This document shows positions 27,090 through 36,218 of a stretch of 64,000 nt of DNA, one piece after another. A model generated the notes under the pieces. The model saw only the letters and a list, made by a program, of their open reading frames with translations. It ran no database searches and was not told the DNA's origin. How positions within the stretch are numbered: position 1 is the stretch's first letter; each line of letters begins with the position of its first letter. The position numbers were made by a program, and so were the translations under genes. Source of the stretch: Bradyrhizobium sp. SZCCT0153 (lineage in GTDB: Bacteria; Pseudomonadota; Alphaproteobacteria; Rhizobiales; Xanthobacteraceae). The stretch covers positions 368,641 through 432,640 of the forward strand of contig NZ_JAFCKS010000006.1 of NCBI RefSeq assembly GCF_018129995.1, given 5' to 3'.

Positions 27090-27839
27090 TTGTCGTCGTC
27101 CCAGCCTTCGGTTTCCCAGCCTGCGGTTTCCATCGTCGTTCCCGTGCGCAACGAAGCCGACAACATCGCTCCCCTGATCGCGGAGATCGGCGCGGCGCTC
27201 GACGGCCGCTGGGCCTATGAAATCATCTACGTCAATGACGGTTCGACCGACGCGACCGGCGAACGGCTCGGCGCGATCATGAAGCAGCGGGACAATCTGC
27301 GCCAGCTTCGCCATGCCAGGTCAGGCGGTCAGTCGGCGGCGGTGCGCAGCGGCGTGCGTGCGGCGCGCGGGGCGATCGTGGCGACGCTCGACGGCGACGG
27401 ACAGAACAATCCGGCCTTCCTGCCCGACCTGATTGCGGCGGTGGAGAAGGGCGCCCATGTCGGTCTCGCCGCGGGCCAGCGGGTCGGGCGCAAGGACACC
27501 GGCTTCAAGAAATTCCAGTCGCGCGTGGCGAACAAGGTCCGCAATGCGATCCTGAACGATGGCACACGCGACACGGGTTGCGGACTGAAGGCGTTCCGTC
27601 GCGACGTCTTTCTGGCGCTGCCCTATTTCGACGGCCTGCATCGCTTCCTGCCGGCGCTGGTCCGCCGGGAAGGCCACGAGATCGCCTATGTCGACGTGAT
27701 CGACCGGCCGCGCCACTCCGGCGTGTCGAATTACGGTTTCTTCGACCGATTGTGGATCGGCATCATGGATCTCGCCGGCGTGTGGTGGCTGATCCGCCGC
27801 AAGAAGCCGACACCGGATGTGACTGAGGTGACGGCATGA
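27090..27839 (+). CDS. GT2 polyprenyl-phosphate sugar synthase-like glycosyltransferase
   Basis: 249 residues. The GT-A start SIVVPVRNEADNIAPLIAEI, the nucleotide-binding YVNDGSTDATGE and the DxD-type LDGDGQNNPAFLPDL are those of dolichol/polyprenyl-phosphate mannose synthase-like enzymes. RGGQ-like and CGLKAFRRDVF segments follow. It probably transfers a sugar from a nucleotide donor to polyprenyl phosphate, making the substrate of the GT39 enzyme two genes upstream. The start is apparently TTG 27090, 66 bases after the PAP2 stop. It overlaps the next gene by ATGA. Confidence 0.85.
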   Translation: MSSSQPSVSQPAVSIVVPVRNEADNIAPLIAEIGAALDGRWAYEIIYVNDGSTDATGERLGAIMKQRDNLRQLRHARSGGQSAAVRSGVRAARGAIVATLDGDGQNNPAFLPDLIAAVEKGAHVGLAAGQRVGRKDTGFKKFQSRVANKVRNAILNDGTRDTGCGLKAFRRDVFLALPYFDGLHRFLPALVRREGHEIAYVDVIDRPRHSGVSNYGFFDRLWIGIMDLAGVWWLIRRKKPTPDVTEVTA

Positions 27840-28174
27840 TCATCCAATACGGTCAGGCGCTGAGCAATTATTTCTACGACGTCTTCGTCGCCAAGTTCGA
27901 TTTCTGGTTGGCATTCGGCCTCGTCGCGCAGCTGTTCTTCACCGCGCGCTTCCTGGTGCAGTGGATCGCGAGCGAGCGGGCCGGCAACAGCGTGGTGCCG
28001 GTGGCGTTCTGGTTCTGCTCGATGGGCGGCGGGCTGATGACGCTGGTCTACGGCGTCGTGAAGCGCGAGCCAGTGATCATCCTCGGACAGTCGCTCGCGA
28101 CCATCATCTACGTCCGCAACATCATGCTGATCTGGAAGAACCGCGGCCGCACGTCGAAAACGCTGGAGCGCTGA
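27836..28174 (+). CDS. LpxB-N-terminal-like small membrane protein (LAB_N)
   Basis: 112 residues with three hydrophobic segments and the lipid-A-disaccharide-synthase N-terminal-like motif FWLAFGLVAQLFFTARFLVQW, then SERAGNSVVPVAFWFCSMGG and ILGQSLATIIYVRNIMLIWK. Stand-alone proteins of this family occur beside lipid-carrier glycosyltransferases and are suspected to help flip or present the lipid-linked sugar; this is family knowledge, not shown here. ATGA overlap with the GT2 gene supports joint function. Confidence 0.85.
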   Translation: MIIQYGQALSNYFYDVFVAKFDFWLAFGLVAQLFFTARFLVQWIASERAGNSVVPVAFWFCSMGGGLMTLVYGVVKREPVIILGQSLATIIYVRNIMLIWKNRGRTSKTLER

Positions 28175-28183
28175 CCAGGAACC

Positions 28184-29875
28184 TTAGCGCGGCAGCGCCG
28201 ACGCCGCGCCCGATGCGGGCAGGGCGGCGGTCTCCGTCTCAGTCCTGCGATACGGCTCGCCCGCGGCATCCAGCACGGGATAGGCGACCGAGCAGATGTG
28301 CGAATGGATCCGGCGCAGGTCGCGCAGCACGTCGAGGTGCAGCGACGTGGTCTCGATGGTTTCGGGGCGGCCCTCGCGCAGGCGGTCGAGATGGTGCTCG
28401 ACGGCGGCGAGCTCGGCGTTCTTCAGCGTGGTCTTCTCCACCAGCAGCTTGCCTGCCTCGTTGGCATCGCCCGACATGAAGACGCCGAAGGCGATCCGCA
28501 ACGATTCCATCGTTCGCTTGTGGAAGGCGGCGAGTTCGTCGGCGCCCTCGGCCGAGAACTGGAAACGGCGCTTGATCTTCTTGGTCGCAAGCTCGCTCAG
28601 ACTCTTGTCGATGATGTCGCCGATATGCTCGAGATTGATGGCGAAGGAGATGATCTCCATCGCGCGCCGTCCCTCGCTCTCGTCGAGGCTGCCGCGCATA
28701 AGTTTCGTCACGTAGAGCTTGATGGCTTCATCCAGGCCGTCGACCACATTGTCCATCTTCGTGACCTGGTCGACCAAGGTGCGGTCGCCCGTCATCATCG
28801 CGGCCATGACCTTGCGCAGCATCACCTCGACGAAGTCGCCCATCCGCAGCGTCTCGCGGGCGGCATCGGCGAGCGCCAGTGACGGCGTCTCCAGTGCGCT
28901 CTCGTCGAGATAGCGCGGCCGGGCCGGATCGTCTTCCTGGACCCGATCGGGCAGCAGCCGGGTCAGGAGCCGGGACATGGTGTCGAGCAGCCCGATGAAG
29001 ATGACGGCGGTGCCGACGTTGAAGGCGATGTGGAAGGCTGCCGTCATCCTGGCGAGATCCGGCTGCCATGCGTGCATGTGCGCTGCGATCCCGTTCAGGA
29101 ACGGCAGAACCAGCGCAATCCCGACCACGCGGTTGACGAGATTGCCGAGCGGCAGGCGATAGCTGGCGGGATCGTCGCGCCTGGCGCCCTCGAACACGGG
29201 ATTGATGGCGCTGCCGAGATTGGCGCCGAGCACGAGGGCCAGCGCTGCATAGGGCGTGATGAACTGCGAATAGGCCAGCGACATGATCAAGAGCACGCTG
29301 GCGACACTCGAATGGACGGCCCAGGTGATGAGTGCGGCGATCACGATGCACAGAATGGGATCGCCGGTGATGGCCGACATGATGACGCGGACGCCGGGCG
29401 CGTTCTCGGCCGGAGCCAGCGTGTCGAGCAGGATGTGCAGCGACAGCAGCATCAGGCCGAGGCCGATGAGGACGCGGCCAATGTCCTTGATGCGCGAGCG
29501 CGGACCGGAGCGGAAGGCGACCAGCCCGAGCACGAACAGGACAGGCGCGATGGCTGCGATGTTGAACGACAGCACCTGCACGATCAGCGTCGTGCCGACA
29601 TTGGCCCCCAGCATGATGGCGAGTGCGGCGGCGAGGCTGACGAGTCCTTCTGCTGCGAACGAACTGGTGATCAGCGCGGTCGCGGTGCTGCTCTGGAGCA
29701 GCGCGGTCAGCCCGAGGCCGGCGGCGAACGCGTTGAAGCGGTTGCCGAGCGCCCTGCCGAGCAGCCGCCGCAAATCCGGGCCGAAGGCGCGCAGAATTCC
29801 GCTGTGGACCATGTGCAGGCCCCACAGCAACAGCGCCACGCCGCCCATCAGATCGAGCAGAACCAACGTTCCCAT
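28184..29875 (-). CDS. Na+/phosphate cotransporter family protein with PhoU domain
   Basis: 563 residues. Two inverted Na/Pi-cotransporter repeats contain the QSS motifs (LLQSSTATALITSSFAAEGL and the SSVASVLLIMSLAYSQF region), and the SAINPVFEGARRDD segment lies between. A C-terminal cytoplasmic PhoU-like helical domain (about 340-540) includes EHIGDIIDKSLSELATKK. Expected role is Na+-coupled phosphate movement; bacterial members may export phosphate. It converges on the LAB_N gene with a 9-base gap. A perfect CRP-type palindrome lies 144 bases upstream of its ATG. Confidence 0.9.
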   Translation of the reverse strand: MGTLVLLDLMGGVALLLWGLHMVHSGILRAFGPDLRRLLGRALGNRFNAFAAGLGLTALLQSSTATALITSSFAAEGLVSLAAALAIMLGANVGTTLIVQVLSFNIAAIAPVLFVLGLVAFRSGPRSRIKDIGRVLIGLGLMLLSLHILLDTLAPAENAPGVRVIMSAITGDPILCIVIAALITWAVHSSVASVLLIMSLAYSQFITPYAALALVLGANLGSAINPVFEGARRDDPASYRLPLGNLVNRVVGIALVLPFLNGIAAHMHAWQPDLARMTAAFHIAFNVGTAVIFIGLLDTMSRLLTRLLPDRVQEDDPARPRYLDESALETPSLALADAARETLRMGDFVEVMLRKVMAAMMTGDRTLVDQVTKMDNVVDGLDEAIKLYVTKLMRGSLDESEGRRAMEIISFAINLEHIGDIIDKSLSELATKKIKRRFQFSAEGADELAAFHKRTMESLRIAFGVFMSGDANEAGKLLVEKTTLKNAELAAVEHHLDRLREGRPETIETTSLHLDVLRDLRRIHSHICSVAYPVLDAAGEPYRRTETETAALPASGAASALPR

Positions 29876-30018
29876 GCTCCGTGTCCGGATTGGAGTCGAT
29901 TGGTGAGGCTAGCGCCAAATTTCAGCGGATCAACCCTTTGTTGGCGCGTGGGCGTCAACGCCCTTGGGCGGCTGCGCGTTCCCCGGGACGCGGTGCCGCG
30001 TCCTCAGGCGGAATGCCT

Positions 30019-30034
30019 TGTGAGCAGGCTCACA
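30019..30034. promoter_or_regulatory. CRP-type palindrome (TGTGA-N6-TCACA)
   Basis: TGTGAGCAGGCTCACA has 7-base perfect arms. It overlaps the last codons of the cystathionine beta-lyase gene and lies upstream of the Na/Pi cotransporter gene on the same strand. It could be an operator for the cotransporter or a terminator hairpin of the lyase mRNA (no T-run). Confidence 0.5.
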
Positions 30035-31214
30035 TTGCCGCTTTGAGGGCAGCGAAACCGCGGTCGAGATCGGCCTTGAGGTCGTCGGTGCTCTCGAGCC
30101 CGATGTGGAGACGCAGGGTAGGGCCGCCCGGCGCCCACTTGGTCGCGGTGCGATAGCCGTCGCAGTCGAAGGGAATCGCAAGACTCTCGAAGCCGCCCCA
30201 GGAGAAGCCCATGCCGAACAGCTTGAGCGTGTTCAGCATGGTGTCGACGGCCTCCCGTGGCGCCGGCTTCAGCACGATGCTGAACAGGCCCGAGGCGCCC
30301 GTGAAGTCGCGCTTCCAGATCGCGTGCCCCGGATCGGTTTCGAGTGCCGGATGCAGCACGCGCGCGACCTCGGGCCTGGCTGCGAGCCAGCGCGCCATGT
30401 CGAGCCCGGACCGATGATGCTGCGCGAGCCGTACCGACAGGGTGCGCAGGCCGCGCAGCGCCAGGAAGACGTCGTCCGGACCGGCGCAGACACCGAGCAG
30501 GCGGATGCCTTCGGCCACCATCGGCCACGCCTTGGCGTTGGCCGAGACGGTGCCGAACATGATGTCGGAATGGCCGCCGATATATTTGGTCGCGGCCTGC
30601 ATGCTGATGTCGACGCCCTGCTCGAGCGAGCGGTGGTAGAGCGGCGTCGCCCAGGTGTTGTCGTCGATGACGAGCGCGCCGCGCGCATGCGCGATCTCGG
30701 CGATGGCGCGGATATCAGGCATCTCGAACGATTGCGAGCCCGGCGCCTCCACCAGCACCGCACGGGTGTTCGGCTTGAACAGCCTGTCGATGCCGGCGCC
30801 GATCATCGGATCGAAATAGGTGGTCTCGATTCCGAGGCGGGCGAGCATGGCGTTGCAGAAATTGCGCGAGGGCCGGTAGACGTTGTCGCAGACCAGGAGA
30901 TGATCGCCGGTCTTCAGCACCGAGAGCAGGGTGGTGGAGATCGCCGACAGGCCCGACGGCACGATGCCGACGCCGGCGCATTGCGGCCCCTCCAGCGCCA
31001 TCAGCGTCTCCTGGAAAGCCTTGGTGGTGGGGGAGCCGTGGCGGCCATAGGTGAACTCGCCGCGATGGGCATGGAGGTCCTCGGCGGTCGGATAGAGCAC
31101 GGTCGAGCCGTGGAACACCGGCGGATTGACGAACCCCTTCTGCGCCTTGGTGTCGCGGCCGGAGGTGACCAGCCGGGTCTCGGCCTGCTGCTCGGTGGGG
31201 TGCGAGGAATCCAT
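30030..31214 (-). CDS. metC: Cystathionine beta-lyase
   Basis: 394 residues, PLP fold type I, Cys/Met metabolism family. It cleaves cystathionine to homocysteine, pyruvate and ammonia. The N-terminus after MDSSHPTEQQAETRLV contains VNPPVFHGSTVLYPT and FTYGRHGSPTTKAFQ, the PLP-lysine is K210 in MQAATKYIGGHSDIM, and the PLP aspartate lies in VIDDNTWATP. The GGHSD and 'SLEQG' patterns favour beta-lyase over gamma-synthase. ATG 31214 was chosen by family length; an in-frame ATG at 31316 would add an arginine-rich tail not typical of the family. Confidence 0.9.
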   Translation of the reverse strand: MDSSHPTEQQAETRLVTSGRDTKAQKGFVNPPVFHGSTVLYPTAEDLHAHRGEFTYGRHGSPTTKAFQETLMALEGPQCAGVGIVPSGLSAISTTLLSVLKTGDHLLVCDNVYRPSRNFCNAMLARLGIETTYFDPMIGAGIDRLFKPNTRAVLVEAPGSQSFEMPDIRAIAEIAHARGALVIDDNTWATPLYHRSLEQGVDISMQAATKYIGGHSDIMFGTVSANAKAWPMVAEGIRLLGVCAGPDDVFLALRGLRTLSVRLAQHHRSGLDMARWLAARPEVARVLHPALETDPGHAIWKRDFTGASGLFSIVLKPAPREAVDTMLNTLKLFGMGFSWGGFESLAIPFDCDGYRTATKWAPGGPTLRLHIGLESTDDLKADLDRGFAALKAAM

Positions 31215-31611
31215 GCGTCTGCTTTCAAAACCGCGTTTCCGCTTGGCGCGAGGCGACCTTGCGGGCCGGCCGGAGGCCGTCCTCGTTAATAACAGATCAC
31301 AGAAGAGTCCCGTCAACCCCTTGACCCGGCTCGCCAGTCGTTCTGTGATGCGCAGGTGCTATTCAGTCGCCGCATGTTGAGGGGCCTGCTGCGACCTTCG
31401 ATCCATCGCCTGACCGGACCTTGCGCCATAGCCATAAGCGGCGGGCGCCTCTCGGCGGGGATTAAGGTGTGGCCTCCCTGGATCGGCGGGTGTTCGGCAA
31501 GGTTTCCAGCATGACTCTTGCAAGGCTGGTCTTGATACGGCTAGCCCTGGCAGAGACGATCCCAAAGATAACGTTCCTGACCTTGAGACGACTTTGAAAG
31601 GCCCAAAGCCC
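31215..31611. other. Divergent promoter region between metC and aapJ
   Basis: 397 bases with no credible gene. It must hold promoters for metC (minus) and aapJQMP (plus). The best plus-strand candidate is CTTGCA-N17-GCTAGC at 31518-31546. Confidence 0.5.
31518..31546 (+). promoter_or_regulatory. Candidate promoter of aapJQMP
   Basis: CTTGCA and GCTAGC (or CTAGCC one base on) are separated by 17 bases, close to the alphaproteobacterial CTTGAC-N17-CTATAT pattern. It would give a leader of about 55-60 nt before ATG 31612. Confidence 0.35.
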
Positions 31612-32628
31612 ATGAAACGCGTAACCCTGGCTCTCACTCTTGCTCTCGCCGCCGGCCTCTCCGCCCAAGCCGCCGATGCCCAAACGCTCAAGACCATCAA
31701 GGACCGCGGCATGCTGGCCTGCGGTGTCAGCCAGGGCCTCCCTGGTTTCTCCTCGCCCGACGACAAGGGCAACTGGACCGGCCTCGACGTCGACGTCTGC
31801 CGCGCGATCGCGGGCGCGATCTTCAACGATCCGACCAAGGTCAAGTACGTGCCGCTGTCCGCCAAGGACCGCTTCACGGCGCTGCAATCCGGCGAAGTGG
31901 ACGTGCTGTCGCGCAACACCACCTGGACCCTCTCGCGCGATACCTCGCTCGGCGCCAACTTCACCGGCGTGACCTATTATGACGGGCAGGGCTTCATGGT
32001 GAAGAAGTCGCTGAAGGTGAATTCGGCGCTCGAGCTCAACAGCGCCTCGGTCTGCGTCCAGACCGGAACCACCACAGAGCAGAACCTCGCCGACTACTTC
32101 AAGGCCAACAACATGAAGTACGAGGTGATCGCGTTCGGCACCAACGACGAAACCGTGAAGGCTTATGAGGCCGGGCGCTGCGACGTCTTCACCACCGACC
32201 AGTCGGGCCTGTACGCCAACCGCCTCAAGCTCGCCAACCCCGGCGATCACATGGTGCTGCCGGAAATCATCTCGAAGGAACCGCTCGGGCCGATGGTTCG
32301 CCACGGCGACGACCAGTGGTTCGACATCGTGAAATGGACGCTGTTCGCAATGATCACCACCGAAGAGCTCGGCGTGACCTCGAAGAACGTCGACGAGAAG
32401 GCGAAGCAGGAAAACCCGGAGCTGAAGCGCGTGCTCGGCACCGACGGCAATTTCGGCGAACAGCTCGGACTGACCAAGGACTGGGTGGTGCGCATCGTGA
32501 AAGCCGTCGGCAATTATGGCGAGGTGTTCGACCGTAACGTCGGCGCCGGCTCGCCGCTCGCCATCAATCGCGGCCTCAACAATCTCTGGAACAAGGGCGG
32601 TCTCCAGTACGCGCCGCCGATCCGCTGA
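31612..32628 (+). CDS. aapJ: General L-amino acid ABC transporter, binding protein
   Basis: 338 residues. A Sec signal peptide (VTLALTLALAAGLSAQAADA) precedes the mature SBP_bac_3 domain starting TLKTIKDRGMLACGVSQGLP. The pattern ALQSGEVDVLSRNTTWTLSR, together with VCVQTGTTTEQNLADYF, is typical of AapJ/BztA binding proteins. It captures a wide range of L-amino acids in the periplasm. It heads the aapJQMP operon with only 18 bases to the next gene. ATG 31612 was chosen over an upstream in-frame start because the signal peptide begins there. Confidence 0.93.
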   Translation: MKRVTLALTLALAAGLSAQAADAQTLKTIKDRGMLACGVSQGLPGFSSPDDKGNWTGLDVDVCRAIAGAIFNDPTKVKYVPLSAKDRFTALQSGEVDVLSRNTTWTLSRDTSLGANFTGVTYYDGQGFMVKKSLKVNSALELNSASVCVQTGTTTEQNLADYFKANNMKYEVIAFGTNDETVKAYEAGRCDVFTTDQSGLYANRLKLANPGDHMVLPEIISKEPLGPMVRHGDDQWFDIVKWTLFAMITTEELGVTSKNVDEKAKQENPELKRVLGTDGNFGEQLGLTKDWVVRIVKAVGNYGEVFDRNVGAGSPLAINRGLNNLWNKGGLQYAPPIR

Positions 32629-32646
32629 TCCCGCCTGATAGCGGCG

Positions 32647-33852
32647 ATGAGCACCGAGGCCCGAAAACCGCCGACCCAGATCGCGCTGAAGATCAGGCGC
32701 GTGCTGGGCGGCAAGACAGGCTGGAACGGCATCGCCGTCCAGTTTGTCTTCGCTGCGGTCCTCGGCTGGATTGCCTATGAAATCGTCTCCAATGCCCGCG
32801 CCAACCTCGAGAACCAGCACATAGCCGCAGGGTTTGGCTTCCTCAGGAACAATGCCGGCTTCGACGTCAACCAGACCCTGATCTCCTATACCGGCTCGGA
32901 CACGTTCCTGCGCGTGTTCGTGGTCGGGCTCCTCAACACGCTCGTGGTCTCGGTGGTGGGCATCTTCTTTGCCACCGTGATCGGATTCATCGTCGCGCTG
33001 TGCCGGCTGTCGCCCAACTGGCTGCTGTCGCGCATCGGCGAGCTCTATGTCGAGATCATTCGCAACCTGCCGCTGCTGTTCCAGATCCTGTTCTGGTACC
33101 TGGCGGTGCTCGCGGCCTTGCCCAATCCGCGGCAAAGCATTTCGCTGTTCGGGCTTGCCTTCGTCAGCAATCGCGGTCTCGTCATCCCGCGCCCGATCGG
33201 CGAGAGCGGCTTCGAGGCGTTTGTTGTGGTGCTGGCGCTCGGCATCGTGGCTTCGCTGGCGCTCCGCGTCCATGCACGCCGGGCGCTGTTCCAGCGGGGC
33301 CAGGTGATCCGCATCTGGCCCTACGTGCTGGGCCTTCTGTTCGGCCTTCCGCTCGTCACCATGCTGATTTTCGGTCTGCCCTTCAGCTTCGAGCTGCCGC
33401 AGCTCAAGGGCTTCAATTTTGCCGGCGGCTCGCGGATCATCCCGGAGTTCGTGGCACTGACGCTGGCCTTGTCGACCTACACGGCCTCCTTCATCGCCGA
33501 GATCGTGCGCGCGGGCATCCTCTCCGTCCACAGCGGCCAGATGGAGGCCGGATCCTCGCTGGGCCTGAGCCGCGGCACCACGCTCCGCCTGATCGTCGTG
33601 CCGCAGGCGATGCGCGTGATCGTTCCGCCGTTGACCAACCAGTATCTCAACCTGACCAAGAACTCCTCCCTGGCGGTCGCGATCGGCTATCCCGACCTCG
33701 TCTCCGTGTTCGCCGGCACGTCGCTGAGCCAGACCGGGCAGGCGATCGAGATCATCGCCATGACGATGGGCGTCTATCTCCTGATCTCGCTGCTCACCAG
33801 CGCCGTCATGAGCGTCTACGGTTGGCGCGTCAGCCGGAGCCTCGGCGCATGA
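32647..33852 (+). CDS. aapQ: General L-amino acid ABC transporter permease AapQ
   Basis: 401 residues, first membrane subunit. It is longer than ordinary His/Glu/Gln/Arg permeases because of the insertion between helices characteristic of AapQ/BztB. The EAA loop is visible in GQMEAGSSLGLSRGTTLRLI and PQAMRVIVPPLTNQYLNLTK. It overlaps aapM by four bases (ATGA). Confidence 0.92.
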   Translation: MSTEARKPPTQIALKIRRVLGGKTGWNGIAVQFVFAAVLGWIAYEIVSNARANLENQHIAAGFGFLRNNAGFDVNQTLISYTGSDTFLRVFVVGLLNTLVVSVVGIFFATVIGFIVALCRLSPNWLLSRIGELYVEIIRNLPLLFQILFWYLAVLAALPNPRQSISLFGLAFVSNRGLVIPRPIGESGFEAFVVVLALGIVASLALRVHARRALFQRGQVIRIWPYVLGLLFGLPLVTMLIFGLPFSFELPQLKGFNFAGGSRIIPEFVALTLALSTYTASFIAEIVRAGILSVHSGQMEAGSSLGLSRGTTLRLIVVPQAMRVIVPPLTNQYLNLTKNSSLAVAIGYPDLVSVFAGTSLSQTGQAIEIIAMTMGVYLLISLLTSAVMSVYGWRVSRSLGA

Positions 33853-35369
33853 GCGATATCACCTCGTCCAGTTTCGTCCGCCAGGACCTTCTCAATGAGC
33901 GTCCCGCGCCGGTGAAGACCACGGGCTTCATCGGCCTCGTGCGCACGCGCCTGTTCAACTCGCCGACCAATATCCTGCTCACGATCGTCGGCGCCCTGCT
34001 GCTGTGGTTCACCATCATTCCCAGCGTCAAGTTCCTGATGGTCGATGCGGTCTGGACCGGTCATGATCGCACGGCATGCCTGACCGAGACCGCCGGCTTT
34101 GCCGTCGGTGCCTGCTGGCCCTACATCCAGGCCAAGCTGCCGCAACTGATCTACGGTTTCTATCCCGAGGCCGAACGCTGGCGGGTCAACCTCACGCTCG
34201 TCCTGGCGGCGGTTCTGCTGTTGCCGTTGCTGATTCCGCGCCTGCCGTCGAAAGGACTGAACGCCGGCCTGTTTTTCTTCGCTTTTCCGGTGGTTGCATT
34301 CTTTCTGCTGTACGGCGGCGGCATCACCGGCTTCGGCCTGAGCTGGACGGCCGGCCTGCTGCAATTGTTCGACGACAGTATCATCGGCGCGGGGCGGGCC
34401 GTGCTCGCTCTCAGCAAGAGCTCGGCCATCGGGCCGCTGCTGTGGGTGGCCGGCAATCTGATCGTGCTGGTCGGTACCGCGATCTACTGGCTGATCTTTC
34501 CGCTGACCTGGCTCCGCGACCAGCTCCAGGGGACGGGACAGTCGGTCTGGGCCGATTTCGCCATCACGGCCGCGATCGTGTCCCTGATCGCCTTCGTTCT
34601 CGGCGGCGGCGTTCGCACCGGCGGGCGGGCGCTGACATCCAGCATCGCCACCTTCGTCGCCATTGCGATCGTGATCAAACTGATGGGTCTCGACCACGGC
34701 GGATTGCCGGTCGTCTCGACAAATCTGTGGGGCGGCCTGCTGGTGACGCTAGTGGTCTCCGTCACCGGCATCGTCACCTCGCTGCCGATCGGCATCGCGC
34801 TGGCGCTCGGCCGTCGCTCGACCATTCCGCTGATCCGGATCTTCTCGATCGCCTTCATCGAGTTCTGGCGCGGCGTGCCGCTGATCACCGTGCTGTTCTT
34901 CGCGACCTACATGCTGCCTCTGTTCCTGCCCGGCAATTTCACGATCGACGGATTGGTGCGCGCGCTGATCGGCATCGCGCTGTTCACCGGCGCGTATCAG
35001 GCCGAGAACGTCCGCGGCGGGCTGGCTGCGATCCCGCGCGGGCAGGGCGAGGCCGCGGCGGCCCTCGGGCTGTCCTGGTGGAAGACGACCTCGCTGATCG
35101 TGCTGCCGCAGGCGCTGCGTCACGTCATTCCGAACCTCGTCAACAGCTTCATCTCGCTGTTCAAGGACACCTCGCTGGTCTCGATCGTGGCTCTGTTCGA
35201 CCTGCTGGGCTCGCTCCGGGCGTCGTTCTCGGACCCGAAATGGTCGACGCCGTCGACCGCGTTCACCGGTTTCGCCTTCGCAGGCATCATCTACTTCATC
35301 TTCTGCTTTGGAATGTCGCGCTACTCGCTTTTTGTCGAGCACCGCCTCAATGCTCACCGCCGCAACTGA
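33849..35369 (+). CDS. aapM: General L-amino acid ABC transporter permease AapM
   Basis: 506 residues starting at ATG 33849, which overlaps the aapQ stop. An extended N-terminal region (about 1-290, several helices) precedes the conserved permease core (LVVSVTGIVTSLPIGIALAL; EFWRGVPLITVLFFATYMLP). The EAA loop is GQGEAAAALGLSWWKTTSLI with PQALRHVIPNLVNSFISLFK. This length is usual for AapM. Forms the membrane channel with AapQ. Confidence 0.92.
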   Translation: MSDITSSSFVRQDLLNERPAPVKTTGFIGLVRTRLFNSPTNILLTIVGALLLWFTIIPSVKFLMVDAVWTGHDRTACLTETAGFAVGACWPYIQAKLPQLIYGFYPEAERWRVNLTLVLAAVLLLPLLIPRLPSKGLNAGLFFFAFPVVAFFLLYGGGITGFGLSWTAGLLQLFDDSIIGAGRAVLALSKSSAIGPLLWVAGNLIVLVGTAIYWLIFPLTWLRDQLQGTGQSVWADFAITAAIVSLIAFVLGGGVRTGGRALTSSIATFVAIAIVIKLMGLDHGGLPVVSTNLWGGLLVTLVVSVTGIVTSLPIGIALALGRRSTIPLIRIFSIAFIEFWRGVPLITVLFFATYMLPLFLPGNFTIDGLVRALIGIALFTGAYQAENVRGGLAAIPRGQGEAAAALGLSWWKTTSLIVLPQALRHVIPNLVNSFISLFKDTSLVSIVALFDLLGSLRASFSDPKWSTPSTAFTGFAFAGIIYFIFCFGMSRYSLFVEHRLNAHRRN

Positions 35370-35380
35370 TCGAGCTCACC

Positions 35381-36118
35381 ATGTCCGACCCCATCGTCAA
35401 GATTTCCGGCCTGAACAAATGGTACGGCGAGTTTCACGTGCTGCGCGACATCGACCTCGATGTCCACAAGGGCGAGCGCATCGTGATCTGCGGCCCCTCG
35501 GGCTCGGGCAAGTCGACCTTGATCCGCTGCATCAACGCGCTCGAGGAGTTTCAGGAAGGCGAGATCGTCGTTGACGGCATCGAGCTCGGGCCGAACCTCA
35601 AGCATGTCGATGCCGTGCGCCGCGAAGTCGGCATGGTGTTCCAGAGCTTCAACCTGTTCCCGCATCTGACCGTGCTGGACAATTGCACGCTGGCGCCGAT
35701 CTGGGTACGCAACATCCCCAAGAAGGACGCCGAGGCGGCCGCAATGAAATTCCTGGAGCGGGTCAAGATTCCGCACCAGGCCAACAAGTTTCCGGGGCAG
35801 ATGTCCGGCGGCCAGCAGCAGCGCGTCGCGATCGCGCGCGCCCTGACCATGAACCCGAAGGTGATGCTGTTCGACGAGCCGACGTCGGCCCTCGACCCCG
35901 AGATGGTCAAGGAGGTGCTGGACACCATGGTCGACCTCGCCGAGGAGGGCATGACGATGCTGGTCGTGACCCACGAGATGGGCTTTGCCCGCGAGGTCGC
36001 CAACCGCGTCGTGTTCATGGATGCCGGCCAGATCATCGAGGCCAACACCCCGCACGAATTCTTTGCCAGCCCGCAACACGCCCGCACAAAACTGTTCCTG
36101 AGCCAGATTTTGCGGTGA
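35381..36118 (+). CDS. aapP: General L-amino acid ABC transporter ATPase AapP
   Basis: 245 residues. Walker A GPSGSGKST (38-46), signature SGGQQQRVAIARAL, Walker B VMLFDEPTSALDP and the H-loop VVTHEMGFAREVANRV are all intact. Supplies ATP-driven energy to the AapQ/AapM channel. ATG 35381 is 11 bases after the aapM stop. It is the last gene of the aap operon; about 100 bases later the tandem glycosyltransferase array begins, with its own leader. Confidence 0.94.
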   Translation: MSDPIVKISGLNKWYGEFHVLRDIDLDVHKGERIVICGPSGSGKSTLIRCINALEEFQEGEIVVDGIELGPNLKHVDAVRREVGMVFQSFNLFPHLTVLDNCTLAPIWVRNIPKKDAEAAAMKFLERVKIPHQANKFPGQMSGGQQQRVAIARALTMNPKVMLFDEPTSALDPEMVKEVLDTMVDLAEEGMTMLVVTHEMGFAREVANRVVFMDAGQIIEANTPHEFFASPQHARTKLFLSQILR

Positions 36119-36141
36119 GCACCGGCTATTCGCTGGAATCG

Positions 36142-36158
36142 CCGGTCTAACTGACCGG
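36142..36158 (+). promoter_or_regulatory. Leader stem-loop, array copy 1
   Basis: CCGGT-CTAACTG-ACCGG (5-bp stem) lies 61 bases before the TTG start of the first TPR/GT41 gene. Stem-loops lie at nearly the same place before copies 2 and 3 with different stem sequences. Confidence 0.4.
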
Positions 36159-36218
36159 TCAGCTTGGCACCATGCGAATCAGCCAGTCTCTCTTCGGGCC
36201 ATACTCCGGAGAGAGACC

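Noticed and set aside
31462..33531. 689-codon antisense frame over aapJ/aapQ
   Set aside because: Low-complexity antisense shadow; the plus strand is unambiguous.
33000..33848. N-terminal extension of aapM into aapQ
   Set aside because: The frame is open but the extension is Arg/Pro-rich; ATG 33849 with ATGA overlap gives the normal AapM length.
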